This document shows positions 8,932 through 17,564 of a stretch of 58,121 nt of DNA, piece after piece. This DNA is from Lentisphaeria bacterium (lineage in GTDB: Bacteria; Verrucomicrobiota; Lentisphaeria; Victivallales; UBA1829). The stretch lies in the NCBI GenBank assembly GCA_017503375.1, contig JAFVTF010000015.1, forward strand, positions 1-58,121. The letters are read 5' to 3'. A model generated the notes under the pieces. The model did no database searches. It saw only the letters and a program-made list of their open reading frames with translations, and was not told the origin of the DNA. Within the stretch, counting starts at the first letter, position 1, and every line of letters starts with the position of its first letter. The translations under genes were made by a program, and so were the position numbers.

Positions 8932-9912
8932 ATGAAAATTTTTCTTCTGACAGCTGCGATATTTTGTATTTCCCTGCTGCAGGCACAAGGGAAACAGGTA
9001 CTCGGAGCGCAGACACAGCGGGATTCCATATTGGCATCTGTAAACGGAGAATCCATTACGCTGCAGGATGTCATGCTGGAAACGAATGCAGATGAAGCAA
9101 AACTTGCGTCCCTTTATAACGGAGAGGATCTGGTCCGGAAAATTGAAGAAATCCGCCGGAAGGTATTGGAAAATCTTATAAACCGGAAATTGATTTACGC
9201 AACTTATAAGAAAGAACCGTTCGACATTCCCAGTCAGCATGTGGAAGATATGGTGGATTCGCTTGCCAGAATCATGGGTGACGGTACCAGAGAATCCCTG
9301 GAACGCAGACTTAAATCTTTTGGTTCCAATATGCATGAACTCAGAGCAAAAGCCAGAGAAAAAATTGCAACAGATGTTCTAATTTACAGAAATTGTATCC
9401 TGCCTGTCCAAATCTCGCCCAAAGAAGTCTTTCTGGCGTATGAGGCAAATCCCGCCAGATGGAAAAAACAGGAACAGCTGGAAATTCAGCTCCTGCAAGT
9501 TCTGAAAAAACGGACGGGAGACGGGGCTGATCCCCAAAAGATCGTTGAAAACTTGAAAGATATGCTGAAAGATGCTGACGAAGAAATGTTCGGGGAAATC
9601 GTCAGAAAAAATACAAATGGTCCCAATGCGGCAAAAGGCGGAAAAATGGGCTGGATCGACAGAGATAAGCTCCGTCCGGAGTTCACAGAACCATTGAAAA
9701 ATGCAGCAAAAGGAACGATTGCAGGACCGATTGAAACTCCGGAAGGATACTATTTCATCAGAGTCTGCAATCTGGCAGGGGAAGAAAAAATACCATTTGA
9801 GAAAGCAGCTCCACTGATTGAAAAAGAATTGAAGGAAAAGGCAGTCGAAACCAGAAAAAAAATGTACATACAGCAACTGAAAGAAGAGGCTGTAATCAGA
9901 ATCCTGATTTGA
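8932..9912 (+). CDS. SurA/PrsA-like parvulin peptidyl-prolyl isomerase
   Basis: 326 aa. A signal peptide (about 1-20) is followed by a SurA-N-like chaperone domain (about 35-165, starting ILASVNGESITLQDV) and a parvulin domain (about 175-285) with GGKMGWIDRDKL and IAGPIETPEGYYFIRV. It should act in the periplasm, helping outer membrane proteins fold. AGGAG lies 9 bases before the ATG. The next gene follows after 50 bp and may be read from the same promoter. Confidence 0.88.
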   Translation: MKIFLLTAAIFCISLLQAQGKQVLGAQTQRDSILASVNGESITLQDVMLETNADEAKLASLYNGEDLVRKIEEIRRKVLENLINRKLIYATYKKEPFDIPSQHVEDMVDSLARIMGDGTRESLERRLKSFGSNMHELRAKAREKIATDVLIYRNCILPVQISPKEVFLAYEANPARWKKQEQLEIQLLQVLKKRTGDGADPQKIVENLKDMLKDADEEMFGEIVRKNTNGPNAAKGGKMGWIDRDKLRPEFTEPLKNAAKGTIAGPIETPEGYYFIRVCNLAGEEKIPFEKAAPLIEKELKEKAVETRKKMYIQQLKEEAVIRILI

Positions 9913-9962
9913 TGATTTCTGCGGTTGACACATTGCCCGCGCACAAAAAAATGAGGTTTTTT

Positions 9963-10298
9963 ATGTGCAAAATAACTATGAAATCATTCAAAGCAGCAGA
10001 GAAAGGACTTTTTGGAAATATCAGCGCAATAGCAAAAAAACTCGGAGTTTCAAGAAAAACGCTTTACCGTTTTCTGGCAAACACTCCCGAAGCGGCAGAA
10101 TGTATTGCTTCCGCACGGGAAGAGTTCGATGATATCGCGGAAGAGAATATCAGAAAAAAAATCATGGAGGGCGATACTTCCATGCTGAAATTTTATGCAA
10201 CAACAAAACTGAGAAAACGCGGCTATTCTCAGGACGATGCAGATGATGCACCGCCTCCGGAATTCCGCATAAAAATTGAAACAGGAGAGACAAAATGA
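9963..10298 (+). CDS. Phage terminase small-subunit-like HTH protein
   Basis: 111 aa. The ATG at 9963 follows GAGG by about 8 bases; an upstream in-frame ATG at 9909 would add 18 unlike residues. Residues about 16-38 form a helix-turn-helix (ISAIAKKLGVSRKTLYRFL). The section AEENIRKKIMEGDTSMLKFY followed by a GY-containing end matches the pattern of small terminase subunits, in which a helical oligomerisation part follows the HTH. No phage genes adjoin it; a large terminase lies 45 kb away. It overlaps the next gene by 4 bp (ATGA). It could equally be a host regulator derived from TerS. Confidence 0.6.
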   Translation: MCKITMKSFKAAEKGLFGNISAIAKKLGVSRKTLYRFLANTPEAAECIASAREEFDDIAEENIRKKIMEGDTSMLKFYATTKLRKRGYSQDDADDAPPPEFRIKIETGETK

Positions 10299-11119
10299 AA
10301 ATTTACGTTCAAACAGATATCGAAGGAATCGCCGGATTCTGCTTTTTTGAAAACCGGAAAAATCCCTCTTATGAAAATATCAAGCATCGTCACCGGATGT
10401 ACAAACTGCTGACAGATGAAGTCAACGCTGCTGTTCAGGGTGCCTTCGATGCAGGTGCTGATGAAGTCATCGTCAATGACAGTCACGGTTCCGGTTATAA
10501 TATTCTGTTTGAACACCTCGATCCCCGCTGTCAGATCATCCACGGAAGAAATATGAGTGGTCCGGCATGGCTCCCGTTCCTTGATGAATCGTTCGACGCA
10601 ATGGTGCTGATCGGAATGCATGCAATGGGCGGAACCCCCGATGCCATCACTCCGCACTCTCTCTGGGAAGTCAATGACGGGGAATTCTTCATGAGTGAAG
10701 GAGCGATGGCGGCTGCTCTTGCGGGTGACTTCAATGTTCCTTCCGTTTTTGTATCCGGCGATGATAAGATCGTTGCTGAGTTCAAAGAGAAAATCCCTGC
10801 AATCGAATCAGTTCAAGTCAAAAAAGCACTCTCCCCCTATCAGGCATGTTCCCTGATTCCTGCAAGATCCTGCGAACTGATCCGGAAAGGTGTGAAAGAA
10901 GCAATCCTCCGCAAGGCTGAAATCAAGCCCTATAAAGTTAAAGGACCTCTGAGACTGAATCTGCTGGATTCTGCAAACCACTGTCCGCCGCTGGAACGGC
11001 TGGGGGATGCAGTAACAGCTGATACCATTTCCGAAGCATTTGATAAATATGAACGTGCAATGCCCTGGACAAAAATGGATCTTCACTATCCTGACGGGTT
11101 CCAGTATCCCAATGTTTGA
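10295..11119 (+). CDS. dppA: M55-family D-aminopeptidase (DppA-like)
   Basis: 274 aa, normal for the family. The zinc and active-site residues known from Bacillus DppA are all visible: Asp8 and Glu10 (TDIEG), His64 (NDSHG), His109 (GMHA) and Glu135. It would cleave D-amino-acid-containing peptides, for instance from peptidoglycan turnover. It lacks a signal peptide, so it is cytoplasmic. The ATG overlaps the stop of the HTH gene (ATGA). Confidence 0.9.
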   Translation: MKIYVQTDIEGIAGFCFFENRKNPSYENIKHRHRMYKLLTDEVNAAVQGAFDAGADEVIVNDSHGSGYNILFEHLDPRCQIIHGRNMSGPAWLPFLDESFDAMVLIGMHAMGGTPDAITPHSLWEVNDGEFFMSEGAMAAALAGDFNVPSVFVSGDDKIVAEFKEKIPAIESVQVKKALSPYQACSLIPARSCELIRKGVKEAILRKAEIKPYKVKGPLRLNLLDSANHCPPLERLGDAVTADTISEAFDKYERAMPWTKMDLHYPDGFQYPNV

Positions 11120-11126
11120 CCCCTTC

Positions 11127-11177
11127 CGGCTCTGTTTCAGAGGTAATTTCAAATAAAATAATCTATTGACAGAGCCG
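11127..11177. repeat. Inverted repeat with partial M1 end
   Basis: CGGCTCTGT (11127-11135) pairs with ACAGAGCCG (11169-11177). Inside the loop, 11140-11153 matches the M1 terminal sequence GAGGTAATTTCAAA. No T-run follows on the plus strand, so it is not an obvious terminator for the upstream gene. Confidence 0.5.
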
Positions 11178-11279
11178 AAAAAAAATCAGACTTTTTTTTA
11201 ACGGACGCATACAATTTTTACAACTTTTCTATTAGCCATCAACGAGTTGCATAAATATTACTTTTTGGTGAATTTTTAC

Positions 11280-11307
11280 TTGAAAAACTGAAAAATAGTG
11301 CTATTGT
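11280..11307 (+). promoter_or_regulatory. Promoter of the symporter gene
   Basis: TTGAAA (11280-11285), 16-bp spacer, TATTGT (11302-11307). It leaves a leader of about 85 nt. Confidence 0.6.
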
Positions 11308-11397
11308 AAGAGTTAATTGTTTGTAACAAGGGAAAATTATAGTTTATATATAACCAAAAAAAATTCAGCGAACAAAAAAAAGTTAGGAGGTTAGCTG

Positions 11398-13746
11398 ATG
11401 GGCACTATGATGACAGATCATGGTATGAACTGGGTGGACTGGATCTTTGTTGTGATCCCGCTTCTCCTGGTTGTTTGTGCAGCATTAAAATCACAAAAGT
11501 ACGTGAAAGGGGTTGCAGACTTTTTGTCAGCGGGCCGCGTTGCGGGCCGTTACGTTGTGTCTGTGGCAACCGGTGAAGCCGGTCTTGGCTTGATCAGTGT
11601 GGTTGCAATTCTTGAAATGTACTACAAGAGCGGATTTGCGATCTCTTTCTGGTCGACATTGACAGCACCGATCGGGTTGGTTCTCGGTTTGGTCGGTTTC
11701 TGTACCTACCGTTTCCGTGAAACCAAAGCATTGACCATGGGTCAGTACTTTGAAATCCGTTACAACAAATCTCTGCGTGTTGTCGCCGGTATCATTCAGT
11801 CCGTTTCCGGGATTGTGAACTATGCGATCTTCCCTGCTGTTGGAGCCCGCTTCCTGATTTACTTCCTTGACCTTCCCGCTTACCTCTATGTATTCGGACT
11901 TCCCATTTCCATGATGGCAATCTGTATGCTCTGCTTCCTCGGAGTGGCATTGCTGATTGCATGTATGGGCGGACAGGTGACCATTATGGTTACTGACTGT
12001 GTCCAGGGTCTTATTTCCTATCCGATGTACGTTATTATCGTCGGTTACATCTTCTACCGTTTCTCCTGGTCCGAAGAAATGCTTCCCGCACTTCTCGCAC
12101 GTGCTCCCGGGGAAAGCTTCCTCAACCCCTACGACTGCGAAAACCTGCGTGACTTCAACATCTTCTACACCATGTGCGGTATTATCGGTGTGTTCACCAA
12201 CCGTATGAGCTGGGGTGGAACTTCCGGTTACAACGGTGCTGCAAAATCTGCACACGAAGCAAAAATGGGGGCTCTTCTCGGCACCTGGCGCGGCGGTCTC
12301 GGAAACATGATCTGGATCCTGCTCGCAGTTGCAGTGTTCACATTCATGAACCACAAAGACTTCGCAAAAGAAGCAAAAGAAATCCGTCGTCAGCTCGCTC
12401 ACAAGACTCTTGATGACGTTGCTCATGAAAAACAGTTTGATGCTGCTAAAAAGCAGTTGAAAGCACGTTACGATGCGATTCCTGTACGTGAAAAATTCAG
12501 CACAAGCTACAAAGATCATGAGGAATGGCAGAAAGAGAACACAGATCCCTTCAAGACAGAAACCCGTGAAGTTCTGGAAAAGGTCGAAGGCGGAAAGAAA
12601 GTTGCTCAGACATTTGACACTATTTACGGTCAGATGCTTGCACCTTTGGCGATCCGTGAAATTCTTCCGCCTTACGGTATCACCGGTCTCTTCTGTGCTT
12701 TGATGATCTTCCTCATGATCTCCACAGATACAACCTATATGCACTCCTGGGGTACCATCGTTGTTCAGGACTTTGTGGTTCCCCTCAGAAAGAAAGCATT
12801 CACCCCGAAAAAACAGATCAATGCTCTGCGCTGGTCCATCGCAGGTGTATGTGCATTCGCATTCTTCTTCAGCTTGTTCTTTGCACAGATCGACTACATT
12901 CTGATGTTCTTCGCGATCACCGGGGCAATCTGGAGCGGAGCCGGTGTGGTTATCACCGGAGGACTTTACTGGAAGAAAGGTACCACAGCCGGTGCATTCG
13001 CAGCACTTCTTTCCGCTGCATTCATCGCATTGCTCGGTATCACACTTCAGCAGACCTGGGCACAGCACGTTTATCCCTGGCTTGAAGCAACCGGAAGAGT
13101 GGAAGCATGGAGAGATGCTTTCTGGAACATTTCCAAACCCTTCCATCCGTGGGTCCAGTGGGAAATGACTAAGACCAAGTTCCCCATCAACTCCACAGAA
13201 ATCGGTTTCATCGGTCAGCTGACCTCCATCATCCTGTACATTGTTGTTTCTCTTCTCACCTGCAGAGAAAACTTCAACATGGACCGTATGCTCCACCGCG
13301 GTATCTACAGTGAATCCGGTAAGCAAGTTGAAAAGAAACCTTTCAACCTCAAGACCTTCCTCAACAAGAATATTCTCGGTATTGACGATCAGTACACCAA
13401 GGGCGACAAGATCCTTGCATGGTCTGTGATGATCTACAGTTTGGGCTATGGCTTCCTTGCAATGTTCGTTGCAGTGATCATCTGGGATGCCATCGACAAA
13501 TGGAATGCTCAGTACTGGGGAATGTACTTCTTCGTCAAGCAGTTTGCAGTTGTCGGTCTGATCGGTATTGTTACCACAGTGTGGTTTGCTATCGGCGGAA
13601 CCCGCGACCTCTTCAGACTCTTCAAAGACTTGGAAGAAAAAGAAGCTGACGAACTGGATGACGGCCGTGTTGCCGGCAACATGTCAGTCGCTGATGCTGC
13701 CAAGATGAAAGCTGCTGAAGAAGCTGCAAAAGAAGAACAGAAGTAA
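11398..13746 (+). CDS. Sodium:solute symporter family transporter
   Basis: 782 aa, longer than the usual 500-600. Many membrane helices and the family pattern (FLSAGRVAGRYV, TGEAGLGLISV) place it in the SSS/SLC5 group. A hydrophilic, highly charged insert of about 100 residues (roughly 318-420) separates two membrane helices, and the C-terminus adds a Glu/Lys-rich tail. AGGAGG precedes the ATG. Codon use (CGT, CTC, AAG, ATC) is strongly biased, unlike its CGG/CCG-rich neighbours, suggesting high expression. Substrate unknown; sugars or organic acids are typical. Confidence 0.87.
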   Translation: MGTMMTDHGMNWVDWIFVVIPLLLVVCAALKSQKYVKGVADFLSAGRVAGRYVVSVATGEAGLGLISVVAILEMYYKSGFAISFWSTLTAPIGLVLGLVGFCTYRFRETKALTMGQYFEIRYNKSLRVVAGIIQSVSGIVNYAIFPAVGARFLIYFLDLPAYLYVFGLPISMMAICMLCFLGVALLIACMGGQVTIMVTDCVQGLISYPMYVIIVGYIFYRFSWSEEMLPALLARAPGESFLNPYDCENLRDFNIFYTMCGIIGVFTNRMSWGGTSGYNGAAKSAHEAKMGALLGTWRGGLGNMIWILLAVAVFTFMNHKDFAKEAKEIRRQLAHKTLDDVAHEKQFDAAKKQLKARYDAIPVREKFSTSYKDHEEWQKENTDPFKTETREVLEKVEGGKKVAQTFDTIYGQMLAPLAIREILPPYGITGLFCALMIFLMISTDTTYMHSWGTIVVQDFVVPLRKKAFTPKKQINALRWSIAGVCAFAFFFSLFFAQIDYILMFFAITGAIWSGAGVVITGGLYWKKGTTAGAFAALLSAAFIALLGITLQQTWAQHVYPWLEATGRVEAWRDAFWNISKPFHPWVQWEMTKTKFPINSTEIGFIGQLTSIILYIVVSLLTCRENFNMDRMLHRGIYSESGKQVEKKPFNLKTFLNKNILGIDDQYTKGDKILAWSVMIYSLGYGFLAMFVAVIIWDAIDKWNAQYWGMYFFVKQFAVVGLIGIVTTVWFAIGGTRDLFRLFKDLEEKEADELDDGRVAGNMSVADAAKMKAAEEAAKEEQK

Positions 13747-13752
13747 TTCACT

Positions 13753-14616
13753 ATGTTCAGCGAATTTAACCGGGCGATCTGTAATTGGTTGGAAACCAGC
13801 GGAACGCCCGGTTTCGCTTTTTCTATGATCTATGCGTTTGTGATCGGCGCATGTTTCGGCAGTTTTGCCACCGCCTGTATCTGGCGGATCCCCAGGGGGC
13901 TTTCCATCGTAAAACCCCGTTCCAAGTGTCCCCGCTGCGGACACATGATCACTGCCTCTGAGAATATTCCCATGCTCAGCTGGCTGCTTCTCAAGGGAAA
14001 GTGTTCCGGCTGCGGTTTGCCGATTTCCTCCAAGTATTTCAAAACTGAATTGGTCATGGCAATTTTATTCACAGCAGTCGCCGCGATCCGTTTTCATTAC
14101 AAAGTTCCGGTTACAGTTCTGCCGGCATGGATCATGATCTGGTTTGCAGTTTCCTCTGCCAGAACTGATTTGGAAAAACTGATCATTCCGGATAAATTCA
14201 CCTATACAGCCATGATATTGGCGGTTCTTTATTCCGTCTGTTTTCCTGCATATACTGCATTCCGTGGTGAAAGTCTGGTTCCTGTTGTTGTCTATACCAT
14301 TCTCTCCGGCGTTGCGACAGCCGTTTTCGGAGCCGCGATCGTCTTCAGCGGAAAATTACTGTTCCGTCAGGATGCGTTCGGCTGGGGAGATGTGAAATAC
14401 ATGATCGCTGCGGCAATGTTTTTCAATGTTCTGGGCATGATGTTCATTCTTGCCGGAGCGTGTATTTTTTCGATGATCTGGTTTGTAATCGACCGGCTGC
14501 GCCGTGGAAAGTTCCGGAAATATTTTCCGTTTGGACCATTCCTTGCATTGGCGACTATCGTCTGGTGTCTTCTTACGATTCAGAAGGGCGGATTTGTTTA
14601 CTGGTTCTGCTTCTGA
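13753..14616 (+). CDS. Prepilin leader peptidase / N-methyltransferase (A24)
   Basis: 287 aa. The N-terminal GSFATACIWRIPRG and the zinc-binding CPRCGH...CSGC define the methylase domain; the aspartates TDLEKLIIPD and GWGDVK are the catalytic pair of A24 peptidases. Several membrane helices follow. It would process and methylate type II secretion/type IV pilus-like prepilins, including the pseudopilin at 26028. It starts 6 bp after the symporter gene. It overlaps the convergent ribF by 19 bp. Confidence 0.93.
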   Translation: MFSEFNRAICNWLETSGTPGFAFSMIYAFVIGACFGSFATACIWRIPRGLSIVKPRSKCPRCGHMITASENIPMLSWLLLKGKCSGCGLPISSKYFKTELVMAILFTAVAAIRFHYKVPVTVLPAWIMIWFAVSSARTDLEKLIIPDKFTYTAMILAVLYSVCFPAYTAFRGESLVPVVVYTILSGVATAVFGAAIVFSGKLLFRQDAFGWGDVKYMIAAAMFFNVLGMMFILAGACIFSMIWFVIDRLRRGKFRKYFPFGPFLALATIVWCLLTIQKGGFVYWFCF

Positions 14617-15557
14617 ACAAGACAGCTTTTGACCTGCTTCAAATCTTCTGCCATTTGAGTTTTCAATTCATCCACAGAATGGAATTTTTTCTCCGGTCTG
14701 ATATGACGGACCAATTCCACTTTTACATTTTTCCCGTAAAGATCGCCTGAGAAATTCAGGATATGCACCTCGAATTTCGGTTTCGGGTCATCTTCTTTCC
14801 GGATGGTAGGAGCGATGCCCACATTTGCGGCTCCTGGATAGGCAACTCCGTCAATAAGAATATAAACGGCATAAACACCGTAAGCGGGAATCAGCCCGGC
14901 GGAGACATCAACATTTGCGGTGGGGAACCCAAGAACGGGCCCTGCAAGCCCCATGCCATGAACGACATTGCCATAAACAGCCGGACGCCTTCCCAGCATT
15001 TTTCTTGCGGCATCAACAGCACCGATGGAGATTGCATGACGAATCCTTGTACTACTGACGACACGGTCATCCAACATTAATTCCGGAACAGGAGTAAACA
15101 GAAAATTTTCCTTCTTAGCCATTTGTGCAATGGTTTCGCAGGAACCTGCAGCCCCTGCCCCGAACCGCCAGGCATTACCGACACACAACCCCTGCATACG
15201 GACATTTCCTGCATGAAGACATTGATGCAGAAATGCTTCCGGAGCAAGAGCTGCGAACTCTTTTGTAAACTCCTGCTCGACAATCACCTGTGCTCCGGCT
15301 TCAAAAAGAAGACGGTATTTTTCCTCTTTCGGCAAAATCAATTTGGGAGCCTGCTTTCCGGCAAGAACACTTCTGGGATGCGGCGAAAAAGTTAAAACGC
15401 ATGGAGTTGCCCCGGTTGATGCCGACATACGCAGCATCGCCCGCAGCACTTGCAGGTGTCCGCGATGGACACCATCGAAGACTCCGGCGGCGACAGCCAC
15501 TGACCGGATTCCATATTTTTCCAATTCCGCTATATGTTTTGTGATAATATTCTTCAT
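14598..15557 (-). CDS. ribF: Bifunctional riboflavin kinase / FAD synthetase
   Basis: 319 aa, normal length. The N-terminal adenylyltransferase domain has GVFDGVHRGHLQ (HxGH-type) and the STRIRHAI motif; the C-terminal kinase domain begins GRRPAVYGNVVHG and has GFPTANV. It makes FMN and FAD in the cytoplasm. The ATG at 15557 has no Shine-Dalgarno (ACCCCCATT precedes it), and a good promoter ends only 10 bases upstream, so the mRNA is probably leaderless. Confidence 0.92.
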   Translation of the reverse strand: MKNIITKHIAELEKYGIRSVAVAAGVFDGVHRGHLQVLRAMLRMSASTGATPCVLTFSPHPRSVLAGKQAPKLILPKEEKYRLLFEAGAQVIVEQEFTKEFAALAPEAFLHQCLHAGNVRMQGLCVGNAWRFGAGAAGSCETIAQMAKKENFLFTPVPELMLDDRVVSSTRIRHAISIGAVDAARKMLGRRPAVYGNVVHGMGLAGPVLGFPTANVDVSAGLIPAYGVYAVYILIDGVAYPGAANVGIAPTIRKEDDPKPKFEVHILNFSGDLYGKNVKVELVRHIRPEKKFHSVDELKTQMAEDLKQVKSCLVQKQNQ

Positions 15558-15567
15558 AATGGGGGTA

Positions 15568-15595
15568 AATATAGCACATTCCTGAAATTTTTCAA
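15568..15595 (-). promoter_or_regulatory. ribF promoter, apparently leaderless
   Basis: On the minus strand TTGAAA (15595-15590), 16-bp spacer, TATATT (15573-15568). The -10 box ends 10 bases before the ribF ATG, leaving a leader of about 3-4 nt. Confidence 0.7.
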
Positions 15596-15678
15596 CAGAA
15601 CCGGGTTGCAAAAGCAGGGAAAAAGATATATATTCTCACTGAATTTTCTCTTAATCCAAATTTTACAGGAGATAAAAT

Positions 15679-16635
15679 ATGAAAAAGATTCCATATATAC
15701 TCGGAACATTTCTGACAGGATTTGCTGCTGTTTTTGCAAAAGATAAAATGCCGGATTTGCGAAATCTCTGGAAAGAACAGGATATGAAAAAGCGTATGGC
15801 TCTGCAGGATTATATGCAGACGATCATAGACAAAACACTGACAGCAGACTACATGAAGTATTTTGAAAACAGAAAATCTGCTGCGGTAAATCCAATCTTC
15901 CGCTATCTGGATCAGAGTCTGGAGCGGATTCTGGAACAGCTTCCGAAAGAAAAACCTGCGCCCGGAACCGTTGTGATCTGGTACCTTTACAATATGGGAT
16001 TCATCATCAAAACGCCGACAGTCTGTTTCGGAGTCGACATCAACCACCGCAATGCAGAACTGCTGGAACCCTATCTGGATTTCATTGTCGGAACGCATAA
16101 TCATAATGACCACTATACCATTCCATTGATGCAGAAAATGAATGCTGCCGGAAAATTGGTCATCACAAATTACTTTCCGAATCCGGGATATACGAAAGCG
16201 GAATCATACACGCACACGGTCAACGGTGTTACGATCCATTGCGGAGAATCAGATCATAATCCCCGTCTGAAAAAATTCACAATGCCGATGGAGATCATCT
16301 GTCCGACGGGAGACCGGAATTTTGTATTTTACACCAGCGGTGATACTTACCATCATAGTTTTCTGAAACCGGTAACGGATGCTGTTGATCTTTATGTTGT
16401 GCATCCGTACTGCGGAATGTCTGCGGCAGAAGCGGCGAAACAGGTCAATGCAAAATTAACATTAGTAGTCCATTTGCATGAAATGACCCATGAATATAAC
16501 AAATGGCGGTGGAAGTATGCGGATGGACGTAATACTCTTGAATTGCTCCAAAAAGAAAACCGCAATGCCTATATTCCTGTCTGGGGCGAAAAATTCATCT
16601 GGGATGGGAAGACACTGCGTCTGAACCAGAAGTGA
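15679..16635 (+). CDS. Metallo-beta-lactamase-fold hydrolase
   Basis: 318 aa. The N-terminal hydrophobic segment (1-20) ending AVFA suggests export. The metal motif is THNHNDHYT (HxHxDH), with further ligands in CGESDHN, YTSGDTYHH and a late VVHLHEMTHE. The pattern resembles UlaG/RomA-like MBL proteins rather than true beta-lactamases. Substrate unknown. AGGAG precedes the ATG. It stands alone, divergent from ribF. Confidence 0.82.
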   Translation: MKKIPYILGTFLTGFAAVFAKDKMPDLRNLWKEQDMKKRMALQDYMQTIIDKTLTADYMKYFENRKSAAVNPIFRYLDQSLERILEQLPKEKPAPGTVVIWYLYNMGFIIKTPTVCFGVDINHRNAELLEPYLDFIVGTHNHNDHYTIPLMQKMNAAGKLVITNYFPNPGYTKAESYTHTVNGVTIHCGESDHNPRLKKFTMPMEIICPTGDRNFVFYTSGDTYHHSFLKPVTDAVDLYVVHPYCGMSAAEAAKQVNAKLTLVVHLHEMTHEYNKWRWKYADGRNTLELLQKENRNAYIPVWGEKFIWDGKTLRLNQK

Positions 16636-16690
16636 TTCTGTCTGAAATACTGAAAAAAGGCTATGTTTCCGATAAAGATTGATTTGAGAT

Positions 16691-16901
16691 CGGGGAAGAA
16701 GGGAAAAACTTTTGAGGAAAATTTTTCCCTTCTTCCCCGCCCCCCATCATCCTTTTTCAAACCTTTTTGCGGCATTCCGATTTTTGCAATACAAAAATCA
16801 AAATGCCATCTTTGAGTCAAAACAGCGGAAAGATTTACCAACCTTTATTGGGAACAGAGCTAAGTATAATAAAGATTTACCAACCCATGTGGGGAACAGG
16901 G
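16691..16901 (+). repeat. M2 repeat with duplicated tail
   Basis: The perfect stem CGGGGAAGAAGGGAAAAA (16691-16708) pairs with 16732-16749. Then come CAAACCTTTTTGCGGCATTC, the central hairpin with arms ending ATGCC, and the tail ending GGGAACAGAGCT at 16861. A second tail, GATTTACCAACCCATGTGGG and following, runs to 16901. Confidence 0.75.
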
Positions 16902-16902
16902 T

Positions 16903-16949
16903 CAAAAAAAAGAGAGTTCTGAAACAGTTTTAATATTACAGAACTCTCT
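16903..16949 (-). terminator. Terminator of the thioredoxin gene at 16967
   Basis: On the minus strand AGAGAGTTCTG and CAGAACTCTCT form an 11-bp perfect stem with a 17-nt loop, followed by a run of T residues. Confidence 0.85.
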
Positions 16950-16966
16950 GATTGAAGATTATTTTC

Positions 16967-17467
16967 TCAGCGGTGAGCCTTCTTCGGAGGAGCGGCTTTT
17001 CTCGGAGGCGGAACAGGCTTTTTCGGAGCCGGAGCTTTCCGGATATATTTGTTAAGAACAGCCTTCATAGCAGCCGGACCGCCTTTCATATAACCGGTGC
17101 GTCCGATTGCAGTTCCCTTTCCATCAGTAATGATAATTGTCGGATAACCGCGGACTCCATATTTCAGCTGAAGCTTGCTGTTTGCAGCCATAATATGTTT
17201 CGGCGGCTGATTTTTACGGGGGAAATCGGCTTTGAAAAGGACAAAATTATCATTCAGATAGCGAACCATATCCCGTTTGGAAAGGATTTCGCGGTCCAGT
17301 TTCATACACCATCCGCACCAGTCGGAGCCTGTAAAGAAAGCAAAGACAGGTTTTCCGGTTTTCCGGGAAATGTCAAGTGCCTTGGAGAAATCATGATTCC
17401 AATGAAGTCCCTGAGCGAAAAGACCGACAGTAAAAACTGTCAACAGACATGCCAATAATTTTTTCAT
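16967..17467 (-). CDS. Secreted thioredoxin-fold protein, WCGWC
   Basis: 166 aa. The signal peptide (about 1-19, ending LFAQG) is followed by a thioredoxin fold with active site DWCGWC (residues about 49-54) and a cis-Pro loop RGYPTIIIT, as in DsbD-gamma/thioredoxin_7-like proteins. The last 25 residues are rich in Pro, Lys and Ala, a low-complexity tail of unknown role. AGGAGG-like bases precede the ATG. Likely a periplasmic thiol reductant or oxidase. Confidence 0.85.
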   Translation of the reverse strand: MKKLLACLLTVFTVGLFAQGLHWNHDFSKALDISRKTGKPVFAFFTGSDWCGWCMKLDREILSKRDMVRYLNDNFVLFKADFPRKNQPPKHIMAANSKLQLKYGVRGYPTIIITDGKGTAIGRTGYMKGGPAAMKAVLNKYIRKAPAPKKPVPPPRKAAPPKKAHR

Positions 17468-17512
17468 AACATACCTCCTTGATTAATTTATTTGTTTTCG
17501 GGGGATCAGTAA

Positions 17513-17545
17513 AAAAAACCGATACTGGGAGAGTCCGGTACCGGT
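17513..17545 (-). terminator. pta terminator
   Basis: On the minus strand ACCGGTAC pairs with GTATCGGT (one G-T pair), loop of 12, followed by a run of T residues. It lies 20 bp past the pta stop codon. Confidence 0.75.
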
Positions 17546-17564
17546 TACAGACAAGGGAAATCCC

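Larger units (their letters stand above)
16636..16966. other. Intergenic: M2 repeat and terminator
   Basis: No gene seen. It holds an 18-bp perfect inverted repeat (16691-16708 with 16732-16749), an M2 repeat with its tail duplicated, and the terminator of the convergent thioredoxin gene. Confidence 0.7.

Noticed and set aside
11527..13326. 599-codon minus-strand reading frame, Cys/His-rich
   Set aside because: It is antisense to the well-supported symporter gene and has no RBS or recognisable domain.
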